64,000 bases of DNA from Bacteroidetes bacterium UBA1312 (GTDB taxonomy: Bacteria > Bacteroidota > Bacteroidia > Chitinophagales > Chitinophagaceae), in assembly GCA_002307135.1 (NCBI GenBank), contig DBTQ01000034.1:186001-250000 (forward strand). Direction: 5' to 3'. The translations under genes and the position numbers were made by a program. Position 1 is the stretch's first letter. Each line of letters starts with the position of its first letter. Below, piece by piece: positions 8,587 through 17,220 of this stretch. The notes below the pieces were generated by a model that saw only the letters and a program-made list of their open reading frames with translations, was not told where the DNA came from and did no database searches.

Positions 8587-10455
8587 ATGTTTCCAGAATA
8601 TGATATAATAGTAGTTGGTGCAGGCCACGCCGGTTGCGAAGCAGCAGCAGCAGCAGCAAATATGGGCTCTAAAGTCTTGCTTATAACAATGAACATGCAA
8701 ACTATTGCACAGATGAGCTGTAATCCAGCAATGGGTGGCATTGCAAAAGGACAAATAGTGCGAGAAATTGATGCATTAGGTGGCTATAGTGGCATTGTTA
8801 GCGACAAAAGCATGATACAGTTCAGAATGCTTAATAAAAGTAAGGGGCCAGGTATGTGGAGTCCTCGTACTCAGAATGACAAGATGCTTTTTGCAAATAC
8901 ATGGAGGATGATGCTGGAACAAACACCAAACATTGATTTTTGGCAAGATATGGTATCAAGCCTAATTGTTTCACGTGGAACAGTCAATGGAGTTATTACC
9001 AGCATGGGGCAGGAAATTAGAGCAAAGTCCGTTGTTCTTACCAATGGCACATTTTTAAATGGAGTCATACATATCGGGGAAAAACAATTTGGCGGAGGCA
9101 GAATAGGTGAAAGTAAAGCAACTGGATTGACAGAACAACTAATCAGTTTAGGGATGGAAAGTGCCCGTCTAAAAACAGGAACTCCTCCCCGAATAGATGG
9201 AAGAAGCCTCGATTATACAAAAATGGAAGTACAAGAACCTGACACGGAAATTGTTGGTTTCTCCTATTTACCAATAGAAAGAATAAAACCCGAACAACAA
9301 CGTAATTGCTGGATAACTTACACAAGCCAGGAAGTACATGATATTTTAAAAACAGGCTTCGAACAATCCCCAATGTTCCAAGGAAGGATACAAGGCAGCG
9401 GACCCAGATATTGCCCCAGTATAGAAGATAAAATAACGCGCTTTGCTGAAAGAGAAAGACATCAATTGTTTATAGAACCAGAAGGTTGGAATACAGTTGA
9501 AATTTATGTAAATGGATTTAGTACATCATTACCGGAAGATGTACAATTTAAAGCATTAACAAAGGTTCCTGGTTTTGAGAAAGCTAAATTCTTCAGACCC
9601 GGATATGCAATTGAATACGATTATTTTCCACCAACACAATTAAACTTTACCCTAGAAACAAAATTGATAAAAAACCTCTTTTTTGCTGGACAAATAAATG
9701 GAACTACTGGCTACGAAGAAGCTGCATGTCAGGGATTAATGGCCGGAATAAATGCACATCAAAAAGTTCATGAGTTAGCTCCATTTACTCTGAGCAGAAG
9801 TGATGCATATATTGGAGTATTGATTGATGATCTCATAAATAAGGGAACTGATGAGCCTTATAGAATGTTCACTAGTAGAGCAGAATTTAGAACATTACTA
9901 AGGCAAGATAATGCAGATGTTAGACTGACTCAAAAAGGATATGATATTGGATTAGCAAAGGAAGATCGCTTGGCATTAGTGAAAACAAAAATGGATGAGG
10001 TTAATACTATTACCAAAGTACTTAATGAATTTTCTGTAGATGCAGAAATGATTAATACCTTTTTAATAGAAAATAATTCTGCGCCAATAACAGAAAAAAC
10101 AAAGGCCTATAAAATTTTACTCCGACCGAATATAAATATTGAAAAAATGTTGGAAAAAATACCCACTCTTAAAACCGCTATAGGGAACGTAAATCAATTA
10201 AGCCTACAGCAAGCAGAAATACAGGCTAAATATGACGTTTATATCGAAAAAGAACGTGAATTAGCTAAAAAAATGGCCAATTTAGAAGATTTAATCATTC
10301 CCGATAGTTTTAGTTATGAAAAAATGAGTGCATTGAGTAATGAAGCAAGACAAAAACTAGAAAAGATAAAACCAAAAACGCTTGGACAAGCAAGCCGTAT
10401 ATCAGGTGTAAATCCAAGTGACGTACAAATACTAATGGTATTTATGGGTCGATAA
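8587..10455 (+). CDS. mnmG: tRNA uridine-5-carboxymethylaminomethyl modification enzyme MnmG
   Basis: FAD-dependent partner of MnmE in making cmnm5U34 in tRNAs that read NNA/NNG codons. The 622-residue length is normal. The N-terminal FAD fold shows VVGAGHAGCEAA (residues 7-18), then CNPAMGGIAKGQIVREIDALGG; later FFAGQINGTTGYEEAACQG contacts FAD; the C-terminal part carries SRAEFRTLLRQDNAD and the MnmE/tRNA-binding helices (SRISGVNPSDVQ). The ATG at 8587 puts the FAD motif at the usual distance. A second parS site is embedded in the codons for V-S-R-G-T at about residue 127. The gene ends at a strong terminator. Confidence 0.97.
   Translation: MFPEYDIIVVGAGHAGCEAAAAAANMGSKVLLITMNMQTIAQMSCNPAMGGIAKGQIVREIDALGGYSGIVSDKSMIQFRMLNKSKGPGMWSPRTQNDKMLFANTWRMMLEQTPNIDFWQDMVSSLIVSRGTVNGVITSMGQEIRAKSVVLTNGTFLNGVIHIGEKQFGGGRIGESKATGLTEQLISLGMESARLKTGTPPRIDGRSLDYTKMEVQEPDTEIVGFSYLPIERIKPEQQRNCWITYTSQEVHDILKTGFEQSPMFQGRIQGSGPRYCPSIEDKITRFAERERHQLFIEPEGWNTVEIYVNGFSTSLPEDVQFKALTKVPGFEKAKFFRPGYAIEYDYFPPTQLNFTLETKLIKNLFFAGQINGTTGYEEAACQGLMAGINAHQKVHELAPFTLSRSDAYIGVLIDDLINKGTDEPYRMFTSRAEFRTLLRQDNADVRLTQKGYDIGLAKEDRLALVKTKMDEVNTITKVLNEFSVDAEMINTFLIENNSAPITEKTKAYKILLRPNINIEKMLEKIPTLKTAIGNVNQLSLQQAEIQAKYDVYIEKERELAKKMANLEDLIIPDSFSYEKMSALSNEARQKLEKIKPKTLGQASRISGVNPSDVQILMVFMGR
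8967..8982 (-). other. parS: parS site 2, inside mnmG
   Basis: TGTTTCACGTGGAACA on the plus strand is the exact reverse complement of site 1, centre to centre 479 bases away. It is a full consensus match. Codons here read V-S-R-G-T, a surface stretch that can tolerate the required bases. Confidence 0.85.
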
Positions 10456-10488
10456 TTTTATAACGTCTTCTATCTTCAATATTTAAAT

Positions 10489-10522
10489 AAAAAAACGACT
10501 CTAAAATTAGAGTCGTTTTTTT
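10489..10522. terminator. Bidirectional terminator between mnmG and the PA-domain protein
   Basis: Perfect 16-base arms (10489-10504, 10507-10522) with a two-base loop, flanked by A7 and T7 runs, between convergent genes. Confidence 0.92.
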
Positions 10523-10537
10523 AATACTTACTAAATA

Positions 10538-12502
10538 TTAGTTTTGAATCGTTAATTTTCTAACCGCAAAGTTATCATCAGTTGCTATTATCAAATAATA
10601 ATTTCCAGAAGAGTATTTTGATGTATTTAATTGAAAATTATCATTCAATATATTATCATGAACCTCAGTATATACAGAATGTCCAAGTACATCTGTAATT
10701 TTATATACAACTTTATTACTTTTTGCAGCTAGTTTGATATCAACAGTTGTTGTACCATTCACAGCAGGGTTCGGATAAATATTCACATCACCAATTTCTT
10801 TAGAAGGAACATTTTTGATTGAACTTGGCTTAGCTGATGATAATAAAAATGCAATAGATGGAACTTCATTGTATTTATCAAAGAATATAGAATCTACATT
10901 AAAATTATTACCATAAGCAGCGGTTGAACTGAATGGGTATGGTGCTAAACTATTGGTAGCTGTAGCAATATAGGTATCATTATCTGAATTAAAAAAACCA
11001 ACAGCATTATCATAAATACCTGTAGCTGGTGCAGCAGCTATATTTTTATGTTGAGCAAAAGAACGAGAATAAAAATTTATACTCTGATCCATTCCTATAA
11101 AACAAGTCGTTGGAACCTCAACCTCAACATAATACCACGTATTATTTTCAACTAAAATAGGTGGCGTTAAACTACCCGTTGAAAAATCTCTAAAATCCAA
11201 AGTCAACATTTTTCCACTAGAATCAGCTGTTGTAAAATTCTTAATAGCCACAGCTACTCGTGTCAACTCTCCAGCTTGAACAAAAGAATCTAAACTTCCA
11301 CCACCTGCTCCGTCTACCCATTTATACAAATTAACAGTAACACCAGTAGTAATAAATGCTAAAGTAGGGTCTGTATTTACAGATAAAGAAAACTGAACTT
11401 GTTTAGCCGCATAACCACCATTTTTAACATAATACATATTTCCCATCAAAAAAGGTGTAGTACCACCAGAAACCTGAATACCCTGTGTTACAAATGGTCT
11501 ATGATTTACGTAATCATAATTCCCTTTACAAAAAATAGAATCAGAAATGTATTGTGTAAGCACAGTAACATTATCTTGGGGAAAAGCATCAGTAGAACCA
11601 TAAGATAATGAATACTTATGATCATAGCGACCCGTAGTTGTAGGAGCCGTTAAAGAATATGCAGAACCAGCAGAACCAAAACCAAATTTAATAGAATCTG
11701 TAACAGAAATAGAAGGAACAGTATAAGTATTACTTGTAATATATGAAGGGGAACCCGAAGTTGGTGTCCACATTACTGAATCAGTAACAGTAATACCAGT
11801 TTCTGTATTGGTACCATAGTTAGCAATAGCACCACCTACATATTGTTTATATGCTTCAGTTGTTGCACTACCTGCCATTTGCGACAATGGAATATTCATT
11901 GCATGAGGTGTATTTTGATAAGCAGGTAAAATACCCAAATCATGTGCTCCACCGGTATTCCATGTACCGACAGTAATAGTAACAGGAACACTAGCTTTAA
12001 TTTGATCGTTCATCGCATTTCCATCTACATCAGATACCATCATTACTGGTACTGTAGAAGTAGATCCTGTAGGAGTAGCAGCCATACCAACCGGATCTCC
12101 TGGAACATTATTAACTATAATAACACCAACAGCACCTGCAGCTACACAATAATTTACCTTTTGACTAAAGCTTACACCACCACCCCTATAAATTAGTGCA
12201 AATTTACCCACTAGAGAAGGATAGGAACCAGTACCATTTAATAGCGTAGCAGCACCTAACGTATCATAAGCTTTTTGAACAGAGGCACCAACAATAGTAG
12301 GTGAGACAGCAGCACCCCAAGAAGCAAGATTTACTTTCTTTATGCCAGTGATAGATGAGGGGCTAAGAACAACTAATCTTGTTCCACCAATGTTCTTTGA
12401 AATGTTTTCATAAACGGGTGTTTGTGCAATAGCTGGCATAAACGCTCCGAATATACCTAAACTAGACAAAGCAACAGCTTTAATTAAGTTAACGTGTTTC
12501 AT
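10538..12502 (-). CDS. Secreted PA-domain protein with T9SS type A sorting domain
   Basis: A 654-residue exported protein. Signal peptide at residues 1-27 (ending FMPAIAQ). Residues about 75-180 form a protease-associated (PA) domain: GKFALIYRGGGVSFSQKVNYCVAAGAVGVIIVNN is its diagnostic core, cut short here. The middle is beta-rich and Thr/Ser-rich. The last 80 residues are a T9SS sorting domain, starting near YPNPAVNG and ending with GNYYLIIATDDNFAVRKL. No catalytic domain is visible, so this is more likely an adhesin or binding protein than a protease. It is transcribed toward mnmG and follows nadA on the same strand after 70 bases. Confidence 0.8.
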   Translation of the reverse strand: MKHVNLIKAVALSSLGIFGAFMPAIAQTPVYENISKNIGGTRLVVLSPSSITGIKKVNLASWGAAVSPTIVGASVQKAYDTLGAATLLNGTGSYPSLVGKFALIYRGGGVSFSQKVNYCVAAGAVGVIIVNNVPGDPVGMAATPTGSTSTVPVMMVSDVDGNAMNDQIKASVPVTITVGTWNTGGAHDLGILPAYQNTPHAMNIPLSQMAGSATTEAYKQYVGGAIANYGTNTETGITVTDSVMWTPTSGSPSYITSNTYTVPSISVTDSIKFGFGSAGSAYSLTAPTTTGRYDHKYSLSYGSTDAFPQDNVTVLTQYISDSIFCKGNYDYVNHRPFVTQGIQVSGGTTPFLMGNMYYVKNGGYAAKQVQFSLSVNTDPTLAFITTGVTVNLYKWVDGAGGGSLDSFVQAGELTRVAVAIKNFTTADSSGKMLTLDFRDFSTGSLTPPILVENNTWYYVEVEVPTTCFIGMDQSINFYSRSFAQHKNIAAAPATGIYDNAVGFFNSDNDTYIATATNSLAPYPFSSTAAYGNNFNVDSIFFDKYNEVPSIAFLLSSAKPSSIKNVPSKEIGDVNIYPNPAVNGTTTVDIKLAAKSNKVVYKITDVLGHSVYTEVHDNILNDNFQLNTSKYSSGNYYLIIATDDNFAVRKLTIQN

Positions 12503-12572
12503 ATATTTTATTTAAAATAGCATGGCTAAGGTAAATAAATTTTTAACAAAAAAGTAAATATTAGTTTATAAT

Positions 12573-13586
12573 TTATGTTATCAAACCAAATTGCTTACTC
12601 AATTCCAACATTTTGTCAATAGGCTTTTTAGCTGCTAATCTCAACTCTTCATCCATCAATATTTCAGGTTGTTCATATTTCATACATAAGTACAACTTCT
12701 CTAAAGTATTTAGTTTCATGTGTGGGCAATCATTACAAGCACATGAATTATTTGGAGGAGCAGGTATAAAAGTTTTATTTGGACATCTCTGTTGCATTTG
12801 GTGCAAAATTCCGGTCTCAGTTGCTACAATAAACTCTTGAGAAGTATTCGTTTCTGTATATTTTAATAATTGAGTAGTAGAACCAATAAAGTCAGCTATT
12901 CCAAGAACAGCTTCTTCACATTCAGGATGTGCTATAAATTTCGCATTAGGATGCCGCTCTTTTAAGCGTGTAATCTTTTCTAATGAAAAGATCTCATGAA
13001 CCATACAAGCACCATTCCAAAGCACCATATTCCTTCCCGATTGCTTATTTATATATGCCCCTAAATTTTTATCCGGCGCAAAAATTATTTTCTGATCAAT
13101 TGGTAAGCTATCAACAATTTGTTTTGCATTACCAGAAGTACATATAATATCGCTCAATGCTTTAATACCAGCAGAACAATTAATGTAAGAGATAACAATA
13201 TGATCAGGATGTTTATCCTTAAACTTTTTAAATAACTGAGGTGGACAACTATCACTCAATGAACAACCAGCTCTAAGATCTGGTAATAAGACCTTTTTAT
13301 TAGGATTTAATATTTTAGCAGTCTCAGCCATAAAATGAACACCAGCAAAAACAATAATATCTGCCTTCGTATTAGCCGCCGCTTGAGCCAATCCAAGACT
13401 ATCTCCTATATAATCAGCAATATCTTGTATATCAGGTTCTTGATAATAATGTGCCAATATCACCGCATTTTTCTCTTTCTTTAATTTATTTATTTCTTCA
13501 AACAAATCAAGCCTTGGATCAATTTCAACATCATAAAATCCATTTTTTGAAACTTGAGCAAATATTTTTTCAGAGCTTACTTCCAT
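12573..13586 (-). CDS. nadA: Quinolinate synthase NadA
   Basis: 4Fe-4S enzyme that condenses iminoaspartate with dihydroxyacetone phosphate to quinolinate in de novo NAD synthesis. A 337-residue protein of normal length with LAHYYQEPDIQDIADYIGDS (residues about 44-63) and FAGVHFMAETAKILNP. Likely cluster ligands are Cys108 (AGCSLSD), Cys193 (GACMVHE) and Cys286 (NDCPHMK). nadC, the next enzyme of the pathway, is 2.8 kb away on the other strand; nadB is not in the window. The region upstream of the start is the putative origin. Confidence 0.96.
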   Translation of the reverse strand: MEVSSEKIFAQVSKNGFYDVEIDPRLDLFEEINKLKKEKNAVILAHYYQEPDIQDIADYIGDSLGLAQAAANTKADIIVFAGVHFMAETAKILNPNKKVLLPDLRAGCSLSDSCPPQLFKKFKDKHPDHIVISYINCSAGIKALSDIICTSGNAKQIVDSLPIDQKIIFAPDKNLGAYINKQSGRNMVLWNGACMVHEIFSLEKITRLKERHPNAKFIAHPECEEAVLGIADFIGSTTQLLKYTETNTSQEFIVATETGILHQMQQRCPNKTFIPAPPNNSCACNDCPHMKLNTLEKLYLCMKYEQPEILMDEELRLAAKKPIDKMLELSKQFGLIT

Positions 13587-14046
13587 AAAATAATATTTTT
13601 TAGAAAATTTTTAAAAGAAACTATTATAAACTAGTGCTGTGGATTTGGGGATAGAAAAATGTTATTCAATTTGCTTCTTTCAAAAGATCGATTAGTACAC
13701 ATATTACCCACAATTAATCCACAGGCAAAACTATTGATATTTCTACTATTTTGACTTAAAACCAATGCTTGATTTAAAATTGTATTGTGAAAAAATATTA
13801 GAAACTGTACAAATGATTTTAGTGTTAAGAAACCATGAATTTTTTCTAACAATAAAATGCTCTACGCAAAAAAAGAAAGTAAATGTTGGTAAACCAACTA
13901 TTTACAACCATGTTGTACGACAGATATTCATCTATTATCCACATTAGTTTGGGAAAACTATTTTTGGATAGGATGAAAAAACAACGGAAAATATGCGCGA
14001 AAAATTTTCTATAATGATTAGTATATGTAAAATCAGCTTTTTTGTG
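13587..14046. other. Non-coding intergenic region, candidate chromosomal origin (oriC)
   Basis: About 460 bases between divergent nadA and the foldase gene, without a credible gene. It opens with an almost pure A/T block (13587-13634), followed by DnaA-box-like 9-mers: AAATCCACA on the minus strand (13638-13646), TTACCCACA (13704-13712), TAATCCACA (13715-13723) and a perfect TTATCCACA (13935-13943). Weaker ATCC-type repeats lie at about 13650 and 13970. An AT-rich unwinding block next to clustered DnaA boxes, divergent flanking genes, and parS sites 5 kb away all fit an origin. This is inference; only a skew plot or experiment would settle it. Confidence 0.55.
13935..13943 (+). other. Perfect DnaA box
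   Basis: TTATCCACA, the canonical DnaA-binding 9-mer, inside the candidate origin. Single perfect copies also occur at 41337 and 61250, so only the clustering with three near-matches here carries weight. Confidence 0.6.
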
Positions 14047-14054
14047 TAGGTTTG
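14047..14054 (+). promoter_or_regulatory. Candidate -7 element for the foldase gene
   Basis: TAGGTTTG, followed by C, fits TAnnTTTG and lies 33 bases before the ATG at 14088. No good -33 element was found. Confidence 0.4.
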
Positions 14055-14087
14055 CCAACTTTTAAAAATATAATAAACGCTTCCCCA

Positions 14088-16229
14088 ATGGCAATAATTC
14101 AAAAAATAAGGGATAAATACGCAAAAGTGGCTGGCGGTGTAATAGCCGTTGCGTTGATAGGCTTTGTAATAAATGATGCTTTCAATGGTAAGTCTGGAAG
14201 TATTTTTGGCAATAGTACATCTTTGGCAAAAGTAAATGGACAAAAAATAGATCCTAGAGATTATGAACAACGTGTGAGAGAATATCTTACAGTTTATTCT
14301 ATTAGTAATAATGGTAAAACAGTAGATGATAATGTGCGCGCTCAAATTAATGAACAAGCGTTGCGTGATATGATTTATGAAAAAGTTATTGACCAACAAT
14401 TAGATAAACTAGGAATTACCATCACAGCTAAAGAAGAGAAAGAGCTGATATATGGTACAAACCCTAGTCCTATGGTAATGCAATATCCTGTTTTTACCAA
14501 TCCCGATACACACATGTTTGACCCTTCTCGTATAAAATTATACGAACAACAAATGGATCAGATAGACAAAACAGGTAAAGAGCGTGAAAATTGGACCAAC
14601 TTCAAATCTTTTGTAATACATCAGTACAAACTTCAGAAATTTAACACTCTAGTTTCTGGTAGTCTATATGCTCCAAAATTTTTGGCGGAATTCAAGATGC
14701 AGAATGCAAACGAAATGGCGAGTATCCGTTTGGTAAAAGTGCCTAATACGGTTATTCCGGATAATGAAGTTGCCGTTACAGATGCAGACATTAATGCTTA
14801 TATTGAAAAAAATAAAGCTCGCTATCAAATTGATGAAGCAGTTAGAGGCATAGATTATGTAGCTTTTGATGTTGTACCAAGTAAAGAAGATACTTTGACA
14901 GCACAAACAGCATTGACAAAAATCAAAAATGAATTAGTAAGTTTACCAACTACAGAAATTCCTTCTTTTGTAAGCCGTAATTCTGAAGAAGCCTATAGAG
15001 ATTTTTATTTTACTAAGAAAACATTTAAATCTCCTTATTCTGATTCAATTTTGGGAAAAGCAGAAGGTACTGTTTTTGGCCCTTATATTGAAAACAGTTC
15101 TTATTTATTAGTAAAAGTTCTGGAAAATAAATCAATGGCGGATTCAGTAAAAGCGCAACATATCCTGATTCAGCCACATGAAGGAATGGATGATAGCGCT
15201 GCACATAAATTCGCGGATAGTCTAAAATTGGCAATTGATAAAGGTGCAAGTTTTGATTCAATAGCGCATAATTTTTCGGCAGATAAACAAAATAGTGATA
15301 AAGGCGGTGATTTAGGCTACTTTGCTTATGGTACAATGGTTCCAGAATTCAATGATATTGCTTTTTCAGGAAAAATCGGAGATATAAAAGTTGTAAAAAC
15401 ACAATTCGGATATCATATTTTGAGAATAACAGATCAAAAAGATTTTGAGACTGCAACGAAGCTTGCAATTATAGTTAAAGCACTTTTCCCTAGTGACGCA
15501 ACTGAAACAAACATTTATACTAAAGCAACAGAATTTGCCAGCAAGTATAACACGACAAAGGGTTTTGAAGATGGACAAAAAGCAATGAATGTTCAAAAAC
15601 GTATAGCAGATAATATCCAGATTCATAGCTTTTCTATTCAAGGTCTTGGACCAAGTAGGGAATTGGTTCGTTGGGTTTACGATGCTAAAAATGGCGATGT
15701 TTCGGGTGTTATAAAGTTAACCGCTCCAAATACCCGCTATATTATTGCTAAACTTACTAATATTCAAGAAAAAGGAACATTAAAAGTAAATGAAAGTAGC
15801 AAGCCTATGATAGAAAGTATTGTAAAGGCAGAAAAGAAAGCGGATAAAATTGCAGAGAAATATAAATCGCAAACGTCTATAGATGCAATCGCACAAGCAA
15901 GTGGTCAAACTATTCTCACTGCAGACTCTTTTACATTATCTAATGCTTATCTTGATAAAGTGGGTTATGAACCTAAAGCTATTGGCTATGCATTTTGCAA
16001 AACAAATAAAGAAAATACATTGTCTCCTGCGCTTAAAGGAAAAGATGGAGTTGCATATATGGTAGTTCAAAGCCGTGTGGCTAAAGCAGTAAATCCAAAT
16101 GAAGGAATGATTTTCTATCAACAACAAATGATGGAACAACAACAAATACAAAAGAATATTACCAATGCGTTGCAAGAAATGCTTGTTCGAAAAAGTAATG
16201 TAAAATATTACAACGATAATATTAGATAG
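14088..16229 (+). CDS. Peptidylprolyl isomerase, PpiD/SurA-like periplasmic foldase
   Basis: Membrane-anchored periplasmic chaperone of 713 residues. N-terminus MAIIQKIRDKYAKVAGG followed by one transmembrane segment (about residues 14-30), then a SurA_N-like helical region. A single parvulin (PpiC) rotamase domain sits at about residues 355-460, with KAQHILIQ, then GGDLGYFAYGTMVPEF and TQFGYHILRI. The rest is chaperone-like helical. An upstream in-frame start exists, but ATG 14088 gives the conserved N-terminus. It likely helps outer-membrane and secreted proteins fold, which fits a genome rich in T9SS cargo. A strong terminator follows. Confidence 0.88.
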   Translation: MAIIQKIRDKYAKVAGGVIAVALIGFVINDAFNGKSGSIFGNSTSLAKVNGQKIDPRDYEQRVREYLTVYSISNNGKTVDDNVRAQINEQALRDMIYEKVIDQQLDKLGITITAKEEKELIYGTNPSPMVMQYPVFTNPDTHMFDPSRIKLYEQQMDQIDKTGKERENWTNFKSFVIHQYKLQKFNTLVSGSLYAPKFLAEFKMQNANEMASIRLVKVPNTVIPDNEVAVTDADINAYIEKNKARYQIDEAVRGIDYVAFDVVPSKEDTLTAQTALTKIKNELVSLPTTEIPSFVSRNSEEAYRDFYFTKKTFKSPYSDSILGKAEGTVFGPYIENSSYLLVKVLENKSMADSVKAQHILIQPHEGMDDSAAHKFADSLKLAIDKGASFDSIAHNFSADKQNSDKGGDLGYFAYGTMVPEFNDIAFSGKIGDIKVVKTQFGYHILRITDQKDFETATKLAIIVKALFPSDATETNIYTKATEFASKYNTTKGFEDGQKAMNVQKRIADNIQIHSFSIQGLGPSRELVRWVYDAKNGDVSGVIKLTAPNTRYIIAKLTNIQEKGTLKVNESSKPMIESIVKAEKKADKIAEKYKSQTSIDAIAQASGQTILTADSFTLSNAYLDKVGYEPKAIGYAFCKTNKENTLSPALKGKDGVAYMVVQSRVAKAVNPNEGMIFYQQQMMEQQQIQKNITNALQEMLVRKSNVKYYNDNIR

Positions 16230-16239
16230 TAATAAAACT

Positions 16240-16285
16240 AATAAAAAGAGCACCCTGTACATTTTTACAGGGTGCTCTTTTTATT
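16240..16285. terminator. Terminator after the foldase gene
   Basis: Perfect 20-base arms (16240-16259, 16266-16285) with a 6-base loop and a T-run in the second arm. Confidence 0.92.
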
Positions 16286-16317
16286 ATAAGATGAGTAAAT
16301 TAATTACAGATTAACCA

Positions 16318-16359
16318 TTTGACGATTTACCAAATCGTCAAATTATCAAATTACCTTTG
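16318..16359 (+). promoter_or_regulatory. nadC promoter region with an 11-base inverted repeat
   Basis: A perfect inverted repeat, TTTGACGATTT / AAATCGTCAAA (arms 16318-16328 and 16332-16342, 3-base loop), lies directly upstream of TACCTTTG at 16352-16359, a good -7 element. The GTG start of nadC is 21 bases further. The repeat has no T-run and follows a separate terminator, so an operator is more likely than a terminator. Confidence 0.45.
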
Positions 16360-16380
16360 TGCGACTAAATCAAAATACTT

Positions 16381-17220
16381 GTGGATATAAGAGCATTTAT
16401 AGAAGCAGCTTTGCGTGAAGATGTCGGCGTTGGAGACTACTCTACCCTTGCATCTATAAATCCAGAAGCAACAGGAAAAGCCGTGTTGAAAATTAAAGAA
16501 GAGGGTATATTGGCAGGTATGCAACTTGCCGAGCAAATATTTCTTTTTATAGAACCCAAAGCAATATTTACGGCATATAAAAAAGATGGGGCACAAGTGA
16601 AACCGGGTGAAATTGCATTTGAAGTTACTGCACATATACATACAATACTTAAAGCGGAACGTCTTGCGCTTAATTGTATGCAAAGAATGAGCGGCATCGC
16701 CACACTGACTCATCAGTATGTTCAAAAATTAAAAAATTATAAAACTAAAATACTGGATACCCGAAAAACTACCCCACTTTTTAGGGCATTTGAAAAAGAG
16801 GCGGTACATATTGGGGGTGGCGAAAACCATCGCATGGGATTGTATGATATGATTATGCTAAAGGACAACCATATTGATTTTTGTGGTGGTATTACTGCAG
16901 CAATCATTAAAACAAATGAATATTTGCGAGCCAACAACCTTGATATAAAAATAGAGATAGAAACACGGGATCTTGCAGATGTACGGGAAGTATTACTTGT
17001 AGGTAATGTACATAGAATTATGCTTGATAACTTTAGCCCTGAAGATACAGAGAAAGCTGTAAAATTGATCGATAATCAATATGAAACAGAAGCCTCAGGT
17101 GGTATAAATATGTCCAACATTGAACGATATGCACAAGCAGGTGTGGACTATATTTCTGTAGGCGCTATTATACATCATGCTGTAAGTATGGACTTGAGCC
17201 TTAAAGCACAACTGACATGA
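16381..17220 (+). CDS. nadC: Nicotinate-nucleotide pyrophosphorylase (quinolinate phosphoribosyltransferase) NadC
   Basis: Converts quinolinate and PRPP to nicotinate mononucleotide, CO2 and PPi. The 279-residue protein has the family features: an N-terminal EDVGVGDYS segment, ERLALNCMQRMSGIAT, the DTRKTTP loop that binds substrate, GGGENHRMGLYD, and the C-terminal EASGGINMSN and VDYISVGAI phosphate-binding elements. The start is GTG at 16381, which gives the normal N-terminus. Its TGA overlaps the ATG of the next gene (ATGA), so the two are translationally coupled. Confidence 0.96.
   Translation: MDIRAFIEAALREDVGVGDYSTLASINPEATGKAVLKIKEEGILAGMQLAEQIFLFIEPKAIFTAYKKDGAQVKPGEIAFEVTAHIHTILKAERLALNCMQRMSGIATLTHQYVQKLKNYKTKILDTRKTTPLFRAFEKEAVHIGGGENHRMGLYDMIMLKDNHIDFCGGITAAIIKTNEYLRANNLDIKIEIETRDLADVREVLLVGNVHRIMLDNFSPEDTEKAVKLIDNQYETEASGGINMSNIERYAQAGVDYISVGAIIHHAVSMDLSLKAQLT

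Noticed and set aside
8641..8658. Six GCA codons in a row in mnmG, resembling a triplet-repeat expansion
   Set aside because: The number of residues in this helix equals that in other MnmG proteins; only the codons are uniform.
13631..14058. Short open frames on both strands in the gene-free region after nadA
   Set aside because: All overlap one another, lack promoters, and encode low-complexity proteins rich in Phe, Ile and Asn, as expected from AT-rich non-coding DNA.
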